Shown here piece by piece: positions 18,440 through 27,553 of a stretch of 64,000 nt of DNA. The DNA is from Haliscomenobacter sp. (GTDB lineage: Bacteria > Bacteroidota > Bacteroidia > Chitinophagales > Saprospiraceae): NCBI GenBank assembly GCA_016707205.1, contig JADJHZ010000024.1, positions 374,838 to 438,837 of the forward strand, read 5' to 3'. The position numbers were made by a program, and so were the translations under genes. The notes under the pieces are model-generated. The model searched no databases and had not been told where the DNA came from. It saw nothing but the letters and a program-made list of their open reading frames with translations. Each line of letters opens with the position of its first letter. Position 1 is the first letter of the stretch.

Positions 18440-18483
18440 GAAGAGAGGGAGCAGGGAGAGAGGGAGCAGGGAGCAGGGAGAGG
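18440..18483. repeat. AGGGAGC purine array, left flank of the four-helix-bundle gene
   Basis: Tandem GGGAGCA/GGGAGAG units lie directly behind sdaA. The same unit in the same orientation occurs at 18918-18958 on the other side of the next gene, forming direct repeats around it. Confidence 0.75.
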
Positions 18484-18512
18484 TGTCTAAAAAGTTTTTT
18501 AATCTGCGTGAA

Positions 18513-18917
18513 ATGGAGGATGACGATATGTTCATTTGGGAAGACCCGATCCAACTTTACCAAAAGCTTGGAGTGTGGGAAAAATCTCACCGGCTGACCC
18601 TAGCCGTTTATGAGCTGACCTTATCTTTTCCCAAAGAAGAACTTTTTGGGATAACGAGCCAATTAAGACGATCTGCGGCCTCTGTTGGCCTGAATATAGT
18701 TGAAGGCAATGCGCGCGGAAGCACAAAGGAATACATTAGATTTTTGATAATGGCTCGAGCATCATGTCAGGAAGCGCATTACCTGATATTTCTTTCGAGA
18801 GATCTGAATTACGTAAAACCTGAAAAAGCAAATCAAATCCTTTCTCAAATTGAGGAAATTGGAAGAATGCTGAATGCCTTGATCTCCGCGCTTAAACCGA
18901 AGATTAAGAATGGGTAA
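18513..18917 (+). CDS. Four helix bundle protein (23S rRNA intervening-sequence protein family)
   Basis: 134 residues from ATG 18513 (MEDDDMFIWEDPIQLY). The family pattern is clear: LGVWEKSHRLTLAVYELTLSFPKEELFGITSQ, then LRRSAASVGLNIVEGNARGS, then ARASCQEAHYLIFLSRDL. These form four amphipathic helices of a pentameric bundle. Such proteins were named from insertions in 23S rRNA genes, but many are free-standing, and their biochemical role is unsettled. This copy is bracketed by direct purine-rich arrays (18440-18483 and 18918-18958), as if the unit had been inserted as a cassette. Confidence 0.85.
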   Translation: MEDDDMFIWEDPIQLYQKLGVWEKSHRLTLAVYELTLSFPKEELFGITSQLRRSAASVGLNIVEGNARGSTKEYIRFLIMARASCQEAHYLIFLSRDLNYVKPEKANQILSQIEEIGRMLNALISALKPKIKNG

Positions 18918-18958
18918 GCAGGGAGCAGGGAGAGAGGGAGCGGGGAGAAAGGGAGCAG
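18918..18958. repeat. AGGGAGC purine array, right flank of the four-helix-bundle gene
   Basis: GCAGGGAGCAGGGAGAGAGG-type units in the same orientation as 18440-18483. Confidence 0.75.
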
Positions 18959-19063
18959 AGCTGCGAAAAAAATTGACGGATAGTTCAAGATTCTTGCTTT
19001 TTGATTAAAAAAGCAACTGATAATCAATTGGTTAAACAACTAAGACACCCTTTTTTAAACAGT

Positions 19064-19215
19064 TCTCTGCTCTCTGCTCCCTTCTCTCTGCTCCCCTGCT
19101 CCCCTGCTCTCTTTTCCCTGCTCTCTTTTCCCTGCTCCCTGCTCCCTGCTTCCCTGCTCCCCTTCCCTGCTTCCCTGCTCCCCTGCTCCCTTTCTCCCTG
19201 CTCCCTTATCCCCGC
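19064..19215. repeat. Long TCCCTGC pyrimidine array
   Basis: About 150 bp of degenerate CTCCCTG/CTCCCCTG/CTCTTTTC units runs into the 3' end of the rhomboid gene. It is the reverse-sense counterpart of the purine arrays at 18440 and 18918, so the three could pair. Confidence 0.8.
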
Positions 19216-19862
19216 TCTCCCCGCCTCACATTCCGGTAATAAAACCCCGCCAGCACCCCAAACACAAACCCGCCAATATGGGCCCAATAGGCGACCCCGC
19301 CCGACTCGCCGGGCGCTGCCTGGAGCTCGCCGAGACCGCTCTGAAACTGGAAGTAGATCCAGAAGCCGAGGAACAGAATAGACGGCACATAAAACGGAAA
19401 AATAAAAAACAGCACCCGCACCCGGGAGCTGGGGAATAGCACCATATATGCGCCCATGACGCCGGAAATGGCGCCGCTGGCGCCAATAGTCGGAATCTGG
19501 CTGTCCAGATTGAAAAAAATATGGGCGGCATGAGCGATCAGCCCCGCCAGCAAATAAAACAGCAGGAAGCGCCCGTTGCCGATCGTCGCCTCGATATTAT
19601 CCGCAAAAATCCAGAGGAACACCATGTTCCCGATAATATGCGCCCATCCGCCATGCAGGAACAAGCTGGTGAACAGCGCAAACCAGTCCTGCCCGTGCAC
19701 GATCTCGTAAGGCACCGCCCCGAACGTGTACACAAACTCCTCGGCATAAGCGCCCTGATTCATCTGCCATACAAAGATCAGCACATTCACTACAATCAAC
19801 CCGTAGCTGAACAACGGGTAATGCCCGCCTTTGATGTTGTCGTCGCCAATGGGAAAAAGCAT
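19206..19862 (-). CDS. Rhomboid-family intramembrane serine protease
   Basis: This 218-residue inner-membrane protein has about six hydrophobic segments. The catalytic dyad is visible as Ser129 in GASGAISG (fourth membrane helix) and His195 in YWAHIGGFVFG (sixth helix). The HGGWAHIIGNMVFLWIF segment supplies the conserved loop and Asn. The family cleaves membrane-anchored substrates, and the substrate here is unknown. The last few codons (NVRRGERG) overlap the beginning of a pyrimidine-rich tandem array, so the C-terminus may have been shaped by it. Confidence 0.9.
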   Translation of the reverse strand: MLFPIGDDNIKGGHYPLFSYGLIVVNVLIFVWQMNQGAYAEEFVYTFGAVPYEIVHGQDWFALFTSLFLHGGWAHIIGNMVFLWIFADNIEATIGNGRFLLFYLLAGLIAHAAHIFFNLDSQIPTIGASGAISGVMGAYMVLFPSSRVRVLFFIFPFYVPSILFLGFWIYFQFQSGLGELQAAPGESGGVAYWAHIGGFVFGVLAGFYYRNVRRGERG

Positions 19863-20661
19863 AGTCGTCGATTTTGCGGGAAAGATAAGGAATTGAGTGG
19901 TTGGGTGGTTGGGGTGGTTAGTGGTTGGTGGTTAGTGGTTGGTGGTTGAGTTGGTAGCATGGCACGAAACCGAAACACCCAGCCCCGGAGAGGCCCAACG
20001 TTGGTAACATTGCATGAACCTGTTCGCCGGAATCCTCAGATTCCGTGCGGAACTATCAGCCGGTCCCCTGACCGGCGTTCCTTTTTTAACACGTTCCTGA
20101 CAGCTATGGGCGCCTGCCTCGTGCGCTGTACCTCTTTGAGGCTCCGCCTCAAACGCTAGGGTCCCGACGTACTCTAGCCCAAACCCATTCCTGTATCCCC
20201 ATCGGTCGTTTTCGTCCCCGGCCCCGGGGTAGATTCCTATTTTCCTCGCCCCAAAAAGCGCCCTCCTTTGCCCTCCCGCTCCGTGGGAAACGCCTATTGT
20301 TAACTGTTTATTAATTCTGATCAGGAAGGGTGGATAACAAAACCGGGGAGGGTATCTTTACGGGGTAAGGCTGTAACCCCCGTCTATTTTACGCCCCACA
20401 TTTTGTAGGCTCTCCAGTTGATCGATTACAAAAACAGCCAACTTATCGGCTCTGTCGTGCCCCCCCCCACCAGCATGGCAACAGCTTTAAAATAAAGCAG
20501 GTAATATTCAGAGAATATACCGGCAGAAAGAAATGCCACCCGGTATGCTTTTCGGCATACTTCTTATTTCATCCCTCAACCGATCCAAAAAATCACATTT
20601 TTCACCAGGGAGCCGCTTCCAGGGCTATTCCTATTTTAAAAATTAAATAATATCAGAGGTT
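19863..20661. repeat. Gene-free region with TGGTTAG array and a double-hairpin repeat
   Basis: 19895-19950 is a heptamer array of TGGTTAG/TGGTTGG. 20022-20082 carries two adjacent hairpins, CGGAATCCTCAGATTCCG and GCCGGTCCCCTGACCGGC, repeated at 54203-54264 and in reverse at 43193-43250. The following 20085-20180 also matches 54265-54370 in diverged form. 20255-20300 matches the repeat near 3000. No gene is supported. Confidence 0.65.
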
Positions 20662-23600
20662 ATGCAAAACGGAAAACTACAATGGGTACTGGCTCTTGCC
20701 TTTTTTTTAGCGATGAGTTGGGGGAATGGAGGGCTTTGGGGGCAAACCACCACCATTAATTTTGATGACAATGCAAAATGGACTGCAGGAAGTGCGAGCA
20801 TTACTTCCTATGCTTCAGACCATCAATATGTTTCTGATAATTGGACATTTACCGGAGGACCGGCATTAAGAAACACAACATTAGCCCAAGATGCAGTTGC
20901 CGGGGCCTTAGGCACCTATTCCTGGAGGTTGAGGGATGCTGCTTGCACATGGACTGGAACTTATAATTCAAGTGGAGTTCTGAGCAGTATCGGATTCAAA
21001 GTAAGAAGATGGGATAACAGCCCAGATCCAGTATACACGGTTTCATATAGCACCAATGCAGGATCCAGTTTCACAGACATTCTTACTATTAATAATACTT
21101 TTTTAGACGGCACTTCAAACTGGAAGACATATTCCTATAATTTTCCTACATCGATTTCAGTCACATCCGGGCAATTGATTATCCGGTTTCAACAAGCCGG
21201 AAGTAGCGAACGGATAATGGTAGATGATTTTTCCTTCACAACAGTATCCTGCACCCCCCCCACCACTCAAGCCTCCGGCTTTGCTTCGGCCAATATCCTC
21301 TACAACCAGATGGATATTTCCTTTACGCGGGGGAACGGGACCGGGGGCGTCCTGGTGCTCGCCAAAGCAGGCTCGGCGGTGAATGCCGACCCGGCGGCAA
21401 GTACTACCTATACCGCCAATGCAGCTTTTGGCAGCGGCGACCAGATCGGAACGGGGAATTATGTGGTCTATAAAGGAACGGCAAACGGCGCCGGCATCGG
21501 TTCAGGGAATATCCCGATTACCGGATTAAGCGCCAATTCTACCTACCATTTTGCGGTATACGAATACGACGGCGCCCCAGGCAGCGAATGTTACCGCACC
21601 AGCGATAAACTCCCCGGCAATGCCACTACCATCGCCGGGCCAACGATTACCGTAAGCCCAACTGCCCTTACCGGCTTCGCCTACAACCAGGGCTCCGGCC
21701 CTTCTGCCTCCCAGAACTATACCTTGAGCGCTTCCAATCTGACGCCCGCTGACGGGAACCTCACCGTCACCGGGTCGGCCAACTACGAAGTGTCTACGGA
21801 CAATTCCACCTTCTCCGGCTCGGTCAATGTCGCCTATACCGGCAGCGCTTTGGGCTCCACGCTCATCTACGTGCGCCTCAAAGCCGGCCTCTCCGCCGGA
21901 ACCTACAACAGCGAAACGGTCGCCAACTCCGGCGGGGGCGCTTCCATCAAAAACGTGACCTGCAGCGGCTCCGTAGCCATGCCAACCATCACGGTTAGCC
22001 CCACCAGCAGAACCGGCTTTACCTATTTGCAAGGTTCGGGGCCCTCCTCGTCCCAGAGCTATACCCTTAGCGGGGCCAATCTAAGTCCCGCTGCCGGCAA
22101 CCTCACCGTCACCGGGTCGGCCAACGACGAAGTGTCTACGAACAATTCCACCTTCTCCGGTTCGGTCAATGTCGCCTATACCGGCAGTGCGTTAGGCTCC
22201 ACGACCCTCTACGTGCGCCTCAAAGCCGGCCTCTCCGCCGGAACCTACAACAGCGAAACGGTCGCCAACTCCGGCGGGGGCGCTTCCGCAAAAAACGTGA
22301 CCTGCAGCGGCTCCGTAACTGCCCCTCCTTTGTACTTCCGCACCCGAGTCAGCGGCCCCTGGAACGAGGCGGCAACCTGGGATTCTTCACCAGATAACAG
22401 CGTCTGGAATCAAGCAACCACTACTCCTGGTTCGGCCGACCTGAGCATCACCATCCGCAGCGGCGATGTCGTCAGTATCCCTGCCAGCGTGACGGTCGAT
22501 GAGGTGACCATTTTAAGCGGCGGAACCCTGGAGGTGACGGGCGGAACGCTCACCATTGCCAATGGCAGCGGAACAGACCTGCTCGTACAGGGGATACTGA
22601 GAAATTCCAGCACCTCCGCATTCACGGTAAATGCCAGCGCTTCCATCGTGGTCGATAACGGAGGGAAGTATGAGCACAATCCTTCTTCTGCAGGTGGTAG
22701 CGTAACCGACATGACCTGGAATGCAGGCGCAACCTGCGAGATAACTAAAGCGGCAGCCGCTCCGGGTAATCTGGACCAGGCTTTTCACCACGTTACTTGG
22801 GCAAGTACCACCCATGGAGCCGCCAATATTAACCTCACAGGGGTTCTGACAACCATCAACGGCAATTTTACCGTTTCCAATACCGGCACCGGCAGCCTCC
22901 GGCTTACCGGAAGCACCTAAATATCCTTCAATGTAGGCGGAAATGTGAACGATTTCATCCGGCGCCACCTTAGCTCTTGGGAATGGAGGCGCCGCCTCTA
23001 CGCTAAATATTGCTGGGAACCTTACTTTGGAAGGAACCCTTAATTTTATGGATGGCTCATCCAGCAACGGCTTTGTCAACCTAAAAGGCAACCTCACCGG
23101 TAGCGGAACGATCACCGAATCTACCAGCGGCACCGGCTGTACCCTCACCTTCGACGGAACGTCCCTGCAAACCGCTTCCTTCGGGACGATCAGTAACCAG
23201 GTGAACCTGAAAATCAACAACTCCAGCGGCGTTTCCCTAAGCAGCAGCCTCACCATGCCGCCCAACACCACCCTGACGCTCACCGCAGGACTGCTGAAAC
23301 TGAATTCCTATGACCTGACCATGACGGCATCCGGAACCTCCTTTGGAGGGGTTTCCACTACCTCCTACGTTCAAACCAATAGCTCCGGCAAACTCGTTCT
23401 CACCGTGAATAATACTGTCGAACGACAATTTCCGATAGGAAATGCTTCGTTTAATCCGGCTTATCTGACCCGGGCTTCCGGTTCGGACACGTATGGCATT
23501 TCTGTTTCTGACCAGGTCTTGCTATACGGAACCTCCGGCCCCGAGGTAACCTCCGGGGTGGTCGGCCGCACCTGGGACGTCGCCGCCATCAATACCGTGG

Positions 23601-24349
23601 GTTCCCTCACCGTGAAGCTGCAATGGTACAGCGGAGACGAAAAACCCGGATTTACGCGCTCTAATGCCAATGTCTCTCATTATCAAGGCAGTTGGGATTT
23701 AGGCCCCGCAGGGGATGCAGGCGCCGCAGAGCCTTATAGCCGAAGCCGTTCCGGGGTCATGAGCCTTTCGCCATTTACGGTCAGCAGCGGCGGCGCTCTT
23801 CCCATCGAACTCCTCGATTTCAAGGCGGAAGTAATTCAATCCTCCGCCCTCCTCACCTGGCGCACCGCCTCTGAGCTCAACAACGACTACATGGCCGTGG
23901 AGCGCAGCGCGGACGCGATCGAATTCCAGGAAATCGGGCGGGTGAAAGGACAGGGCACGACGCAGCAGCCCCAGGATTACCGCTTTACCGATGAAGATCC
24001 CCTGCCTGGCATCAACTACTACCGCTTGCGGCAGGTGGATTTCGACGGCGCGATGGAATACCACAAGGTCGTGGCGGTGGATTTCCGTCCGGAAGGAGCA
24101 GCCTCAGCGGGTCTGACTGCATTCCCTTCTCCTGCCACCGATGACTTGCACGTGCGCCTCGCGGCGCCGTTCCAGTCGGAAGCCGAATATACCGTTACCG
24201 ACCTCCAGGGCCGCATTGTGTTGCGGGGCGTTTTCCCGGCCCAAAGCGCCCAGGAAACGATCTCCATCCAGCCTCTTCCCGCAGGGTTGTTCGTGCTCAG
24301 TATACAAAATGCCGGACGGGGGGAACGGGTGCGGTTTGTGAAGCGATAG
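20662..24349 (+). pseudogene. Large T9SS-exported adhesin-like protein, interrupted by a stop and a frameshift
   Basis: A signal peptide (MQNGKLQWVLALAFFLAMSWGN) opens the gene. Next come a jelly-roll-like domain (about 30-195, ending IMVDDFSF), a fibronectin-like part (about 200-325) and two near-identical domains of about 113 residues (about 327-553). A beta-helix-like region and a C-terminal T9SS sorting domain close it (ending LPAGLFVLSIQNAGRGERVRFVKR). The frame is broken twice within 35 bp: TAA at 22918-22920 and an extra base near 22951, after which ISSGATLALGNGG continues in the second frame. Without the lesions the product would be about 1225 residues. The WRTASELNNDYMAVERS segment is shared with the cargo at 26091. 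Confidence 0.75.
21640..22320 (+). repeat. Two-copy tandem duplication (about 341 bp each) inside the adhesin gene
   Basis: 21640-21981 and 21982-22320 encode two domains whose central 200 bp are almost base-identical (NLTVTGSAN.EVST..STFSG and LKAGLSAGTYNSETVANSGG). Their first 90 bp have diverged. Confidence 0.85.
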
Positions 24350-24475
24350 ATAGCGGGGTTACGAAGTGGCGGGGTTACGAAGTGGCGAGGTTACGAAGTG
24401 GCGAGGTTACGAAGTGGCGGGGCAACTTCGTAACCTCGCAACCTCGTAACTTCGTAACCTCGCCACTTCCCCCCA
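24350..24475. repeat. Head-to-head GTTACGAAGTGGCGAG arrays, likely bidirectional terminator
   Basis: About 65 bp of GAAGTGGCGAGGTTAC units are followed directly by their reverse complement (CCTCGTAACTTCGTAACC), between two convergent genes. Transcripts from either side could form a long hairpin. Confidence 0.8.
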
Positions 24476-24477
24476 AC

Positions 24478-25620
24478 CTATAAAACCCAATCCGTATAGT
24501 TTTCCGGATGGATCACGGAGAACCGGGATTCGGGATAAGCTTTTTGCCAGGCAACAGGCGGGCTGGCTTTGGCCGCTGGATTCCATTTGCATTCATAGGC
24601 GAAGAGTGCCCCTTCGCGCTCTTCGATCCAATCGATTTCCTGTTGGTCGTACGTGCGCCAAAAATAATTATTCACCAGCATACGCCGGTAGTGCTGGTGC
24701 TTGACCCGTTCGCTCAGGATATAATTTTCCCATAATTTCCCCTGGTCATTCCGGAGTTCCAACGGGTTTAAATTGCTAATCAATACGTTGCGCAACCCGT
24801 TGTCTACAAAGTACCATTTTCGATTTTTGACAATCTCTTTTCTTAAGTTCCGGCTAAACCCGCTTAAACTATAGACGACAAAGAATTTTTCCAAAAGGTC
24901 GAGGTACTTATCCACGGTGTTTTTGCTCATGCCCAATTGCCTGCCCAGTTCGTGCGCGGAAACTTCTTCGCCCACCTGAAATGCCAGTAACCGAAGTAGA
25001 TCCTTGATTTTGTTTGCGCTTCGGATGCCTTCCAGGGAAAAAATGTCCTTCAGCAAATAGCTGTGAACCAATTCGCTCAAATACGCCGCTTTGCCCTCCC
25101 GTTCCTGGATTCTGGCGATTTCCGGATAGCTTCCAAAGACCAGCCTCTCGCGCAACCGGTCCTTGCGTTCCATAGGGGATTCCACCTTCGCCCATTCCTC
25201 CTCAGCAAGAGGAAACAGGTGAAACGTTTTTTTTCTTCCCGTCAACGGCTCCCCCAGGGTATTATGCATGTCAAATGCTGAAGATCCGGTTACTACAATC
25301 TGGATCCCCGGCAGCGTATCCACCATTAATTTGAGTATCCACCCAATGTCGGGGATTTTCTGGGCTTCATCAATGAGCAGGATGCGCTTTTCCCCCAGGA
25401 GTTGCCGATAATTCGCCTCTGTTCTGCGCGCCAATAGTTCGGCCGTGGCAAAATCCTCTCCGTTCATCCACAAATAAGGTGCCGGCAGCGATGCCGCCAG
25501 TTTCTGAAGCAACGCCGTTTTTCCAATCCGCCGGGCGCCAACCAGCATAATCACTTTGTTCGGCTCCAAAGCCGGCCTTAATTGATCGAGCAAGAGCCTG
25601 GGAATCCAATTAGTATCCAT
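24478..25620 (-). CDS. AAA-family ATPase with C-terminal DUF4143
   Basis: 380 residues. The P-loop GARRIGKTALLQKL (about residue 28), Walker B ILLIDEAQKI and sensor VVTGSSAFDM are present. LTGRKKTFHLFPLAEEEW marks the family's central part, then a winged-helix segment (SAHELGRQLGMSKNTVDKYLDLLE). The C-terminal DUF4143 domain has a nuclease-like EIDWIEEREGALFAYECKW (a PD-(D/E)XK-like pattern). The cellular role of this widespread family is unknown. Two more members lie at 41697 and 45771. A double palindrome touches its start codon (25621-25664). Confidence 0.88.
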   Translation of the reverse strand: MDTNWIPRLLLDQLRPALEPNKVIMLVGARRIGKTALLQKLAASLPAPYLWMNGEDFATAELLARRTEANYRQLLGEKRILLIDEAQKIPDIGWILKLMVDTLPGIQIVVTGSSAFDMHNTLGEPLTGRKKTFHLFPLAEEEWAKVESPMERKDRLRERLVFGSYPEIARIQEREGKAAYLSELVHSYLLKDIFSLEGIRSANKIKDLLRLLAFQVGEEVSAHELGRQLGMSKNTVDKYLDLLEKFFVVYSLSGFSRNLRKEIVKNRKWYFVDNGLRNVLISNLNPLELRNDQGKLWENYILSERVKHQHYRRMLVNNYFWRTYDQQEIDWIEEREGALFAYECKWNPAAKASPPVAWQKAYPESRFSVIHPENYTDWVL

Positions 25621-25664
25621 ATTTAGCTAAATTTGGTCAATATGATGATCAAATTTAGCTAAAT
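25621..25664 (-). promoter_or_regulatory. Paired 12-bp palindromes at the ATPase promoter, candidate operator
   Basis: The perfect palindrome ATTTAGCTAAAT occurs at 25621-25632 and 25653-25664, centres 32 bp apart. Together the sites form a larger perfect inverted repeat with 15-bp arms. On the coding strand the distal copy runs into TAAATTTG, an exact TAnnTTTG -7 element. The proximal copy abuts the ATG at 25620. Confidence 0.65.
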
Positions 25665-25765
25665 TTTAATACTTTTTCAAGGCTTTCCTGCGCGTCTTTG
25701 GATTTCGCCGGTCGGGCTGAACGTCCAGACCGTAGCGTCTGGAGGGACGGCGAATCGTTTCGCAC

Positions 25766-25945
25766 GAAACCTCGCAGCCTCGCAACCTCGTAACTTCGCA
25801 ACCTCGTAACTTCGAAACCTCGCCACTTTTCCCCAACCTAAAAAACCCCATCCGGATAGTTTTCCGGATGGATCGCGGAGAACCGGGATTCGGGATAGGC
25901 TTTTTGCCAGGCAACCGGCGGGCTGGCTTTGGCGTCGGAGCTTCC
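25766..25945 (-). pseudogene. Duplicated 3' fragment of the DUF4143 ATPase gene plus its repeat array
   Basis: 25842-25945 repeats the last codons of the ATPase at 24478 almost base for base (AKASPPVAWQKAYPESRF, then HPENYPDGVF). 25766-25830 repeats the adjoining CCTCGTAACTTCGCAA array. The copy lacks the P-loop and start, so it is a remnant of a segmental duplication or of a lost paralogue. A CCAGAC-GTCTGG hairpin lies at 25725-25742. Nothing else is seen up to 26090. Confidence 0.75.
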
Positions 25946-26090
25946 AACAGATACACCACCGTAAATCGGGACAGCAAGGAAGTGACGAATGAGAAATTCA
26001 TTCGTCTATATAAAAAAACAATCATATATTAATTATTGCTGTAACAAATCATCGTTTGCCATATAAGGCAAGCGAAAACTATCTTAACCT

Positions 26091-27068
26091 ATGAGGACCT
26101 ACATTAACGCACGTTTGGCACGCGTGCTGATGGTTGGAATTTTCAGCCTTTCCTGGGCCTTTGCCACGGCCGATTGCACCTTCGGAACCATTAGCGCCAG
26201 CAGCAATCCCTTTGCCGGTTGTTCCGGAAAAATCACGATCACCGGTACGTTTTCAATTGATCAGGACTACAACGTGAGCGCACTTCCAATCACAGAGCTG
26301 ATCATCCGCGGTACGTTGGTCTTTACTGCCAATAAAGACCTCATTCTGCCCGCCAACGCGATTCTCCGGTTGGAAGGCGGGGGCAGTATCAACACGGGTT
26401 CTCCCTGTAGCAATGCCAAACGCATCGTTATTGGCTCAACGGTAGCCAGTTGCGTTGGGGCCTCCTCCAATTTCAGCTTTGACCAGCTTAATCTGGCAGG
26501 AGGGTTTAGCAACCTCGGGCCGCTTCCGATCACTCTGACTAATTTTGAAGCCAAGCCAGGCCCTTCTTCCGTGTCCCTCACCTGGCGCACCGCTTCCGAG
26601 CTCAACAACGACTACCTGATCGTGGAGCGCTCTGCCAACGGCACAGACTTCGCCGCGCTGGTCCGCATTAAAGGCCTGGGCACGACCGACGGTCCACAAG
26701 ACTATCAATTTACCGATCACACCCCGCTTGCCGGGATCAACTACTACCGCCTACGGCAGGTCGACTTCGACGGCACGACGGAGATCCACCCCACGGTGAG
26801 CGTGCTCTTTAACGGCGAAACCCAACTGGGATTAAGCGCGTTCCCTAACCCTGCTTCCATCGCCCTGCAGGTGCGCTGGGGCGGCGACGCGGCCCTGGAA
26901 ACGGAATGCAGGCTGTTTAATCTTCAGGGACAATTGGTATTCCAATCCAGGCTCGCTCCGGGAATCCTCTCCCTCGAACTTCCCATACAGCAAATGGCGC
27001 CCGGCGCTTATCTTCTTCAAGTAATCCAGGGAGCGAAGGTGGAAAGCCTGAGGGTAGTAAAACAGTAG
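26091..27068 (+). CDS. Exported protein with T9SS C-terminal sorting domain
   Basis: 325 residues. The N-terminal signal region (LMVGIFSLSWAFATADC) directs export. Residues about 30-145 form a short beta-rich domain of repeated aliphatic strands (ITELIIRGTLVFTANKDLILPANAILRL). The stretch from LPITLTNFEAKPGPSSVSLTWRTASEL to VDFDGTTEIHPTV is a fibronectin-like linker shared with other cargo here. The last 80 residues (LSAFPNPAS...APGAYLLQVIQG...RVVKQ) are a type A T9SS sorting domain. Likely a surface or secreted structural protein with a remarkably short functional domain. Confidence 0.85.
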   Translation: MRTYINARLARVLMVGIFSLSWAFATADCTFGTISASSNPFAGCSGKITITGTFSIDQDYNVSALPITELIIRGTLVFTANKDLILPANAILRLEGGGSINTGSPCSNAKRIVIGSTVASCVGASSNFSFDQLNLAGGFSNLGPLPITLTNFEAKPGPSSVSLTWRTASELNNDYLIVERSANGTDFAALVRIKGLGTTDGPQDYQFTDHTPLAGINYYRLRQVDFDGTTEIHPTVSVLFNGETQLGLSAFPNPASIALQVRWGGDAALETECRLFNLQGQLVFQSRLAPGILSLELPIQQMAPGAYLLQVIQGAKVESLRVVKQ

Positions 27069-27069
27069 C

Positions 27070-27170
27070 CGAGAAAAGTTGCGAAGTTGCGGGGTTACGA
27101 AGTTGCGAAGGCCATTCTCCGCAACTTCGCAACTTCGCAACCTCGCAACCTCGCAACTTCGCAACCTGGT
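27070..27170. repeat. Inverted GTTGCGAA arrays between a T9SS cargo gene and the Uma2 remnant
   Basis: G-rich GAAGTTGC units (27074-27112) are followed by the complementary CGCAACTT units (27119-27168), giving a potential long hairpin just behind the cargo stop. Confidence 0.75.
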
Positions 27171-27203
27171 AAAACCCGCATTGCGTCCCACCGCGAATTC
27201 CAT

Positions 27204-27211
27204 TACCTTTG
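27204..27211 (+). promoter_or_regulatory. Candidate -7 element for the Uma2 remnant
   Basis: TACCTTTG fits TAnnTTTG exactly, 14 nt before the ATG at 27226. CATTG at about 27179-27183 sits at the expected -33 spacing but is imperfect. Confidence 0.45.
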
Positions 27212-27225
27212 CGCAAAGCATTGTC

Positions 27226-27507
27226 ATGGCCATTCTTGCGAAAAAACGGCTGTTCAACCTCGACGAATATTCCAAAATGCAGGAGGCGGGAATTCTTCAG
27301 GAAAGAGACCGGGAAGTCAAACGGTCCCTCTATGCCGCCGCCGGTATTCCGGAAATCTGGATTGTCAACCTCGACAAGCGGCGCATCGAACGCTACCGCC
27401 ATCCGGAAAACGGCGAATACCAAACTGCCGAAATCCTCCCTCCCGGAGAATCGTTCTCCCTATCCTCTTTTGACCTTCAGGTCAACGTAAGCGACCTGGT
27501 TCTGTAA
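27226..27507 (+). pseudogene. Uma2-family (PD-(D/E)XK-like) nuclease with internal deletion
   Basis: 93 residues starting MAILAKKRLFNLDEYSKMQEAG, which is the usual Uma2 N-terminus. After 'ILQERDREVKRSLYAAAG' the sequence is the family's C-terminal third (IPEIWIVNLDKRRIERYR...PPGESFSL). Normal members are about 190 residues. The middle, including the catalytic Asp/Glu/Lys residues, is missing, as if a deletion joined two 'DR' codon pairs. The reading frame is intact, so a short protein may still be made, but nuclease activity is very unlikely. Confidence 0.75.
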
Positions 27508-27550
27508 ACCACCCTCGCAACCTCGCAACTCCGAAACTTCGAAACCTTTC
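27508..27550. repeat. CCTCGCAACCTCG array ahead of the sortase gene
   Basis: Three to four degenerate octamers lie between the Uma2 stop and the PorU-like start codon, with no recognisable promoter. Confidence 0.6.
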
Positions 27551-27553
27551 CCC

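Noticed and set aside
26055..26087. TTTG-21-TATCTTAA as a promoter for the T9SS protein at 26091
   Set aside because: The -7 match is poor at its last two positions and the transcript would begin inside the signal-peptide codons.
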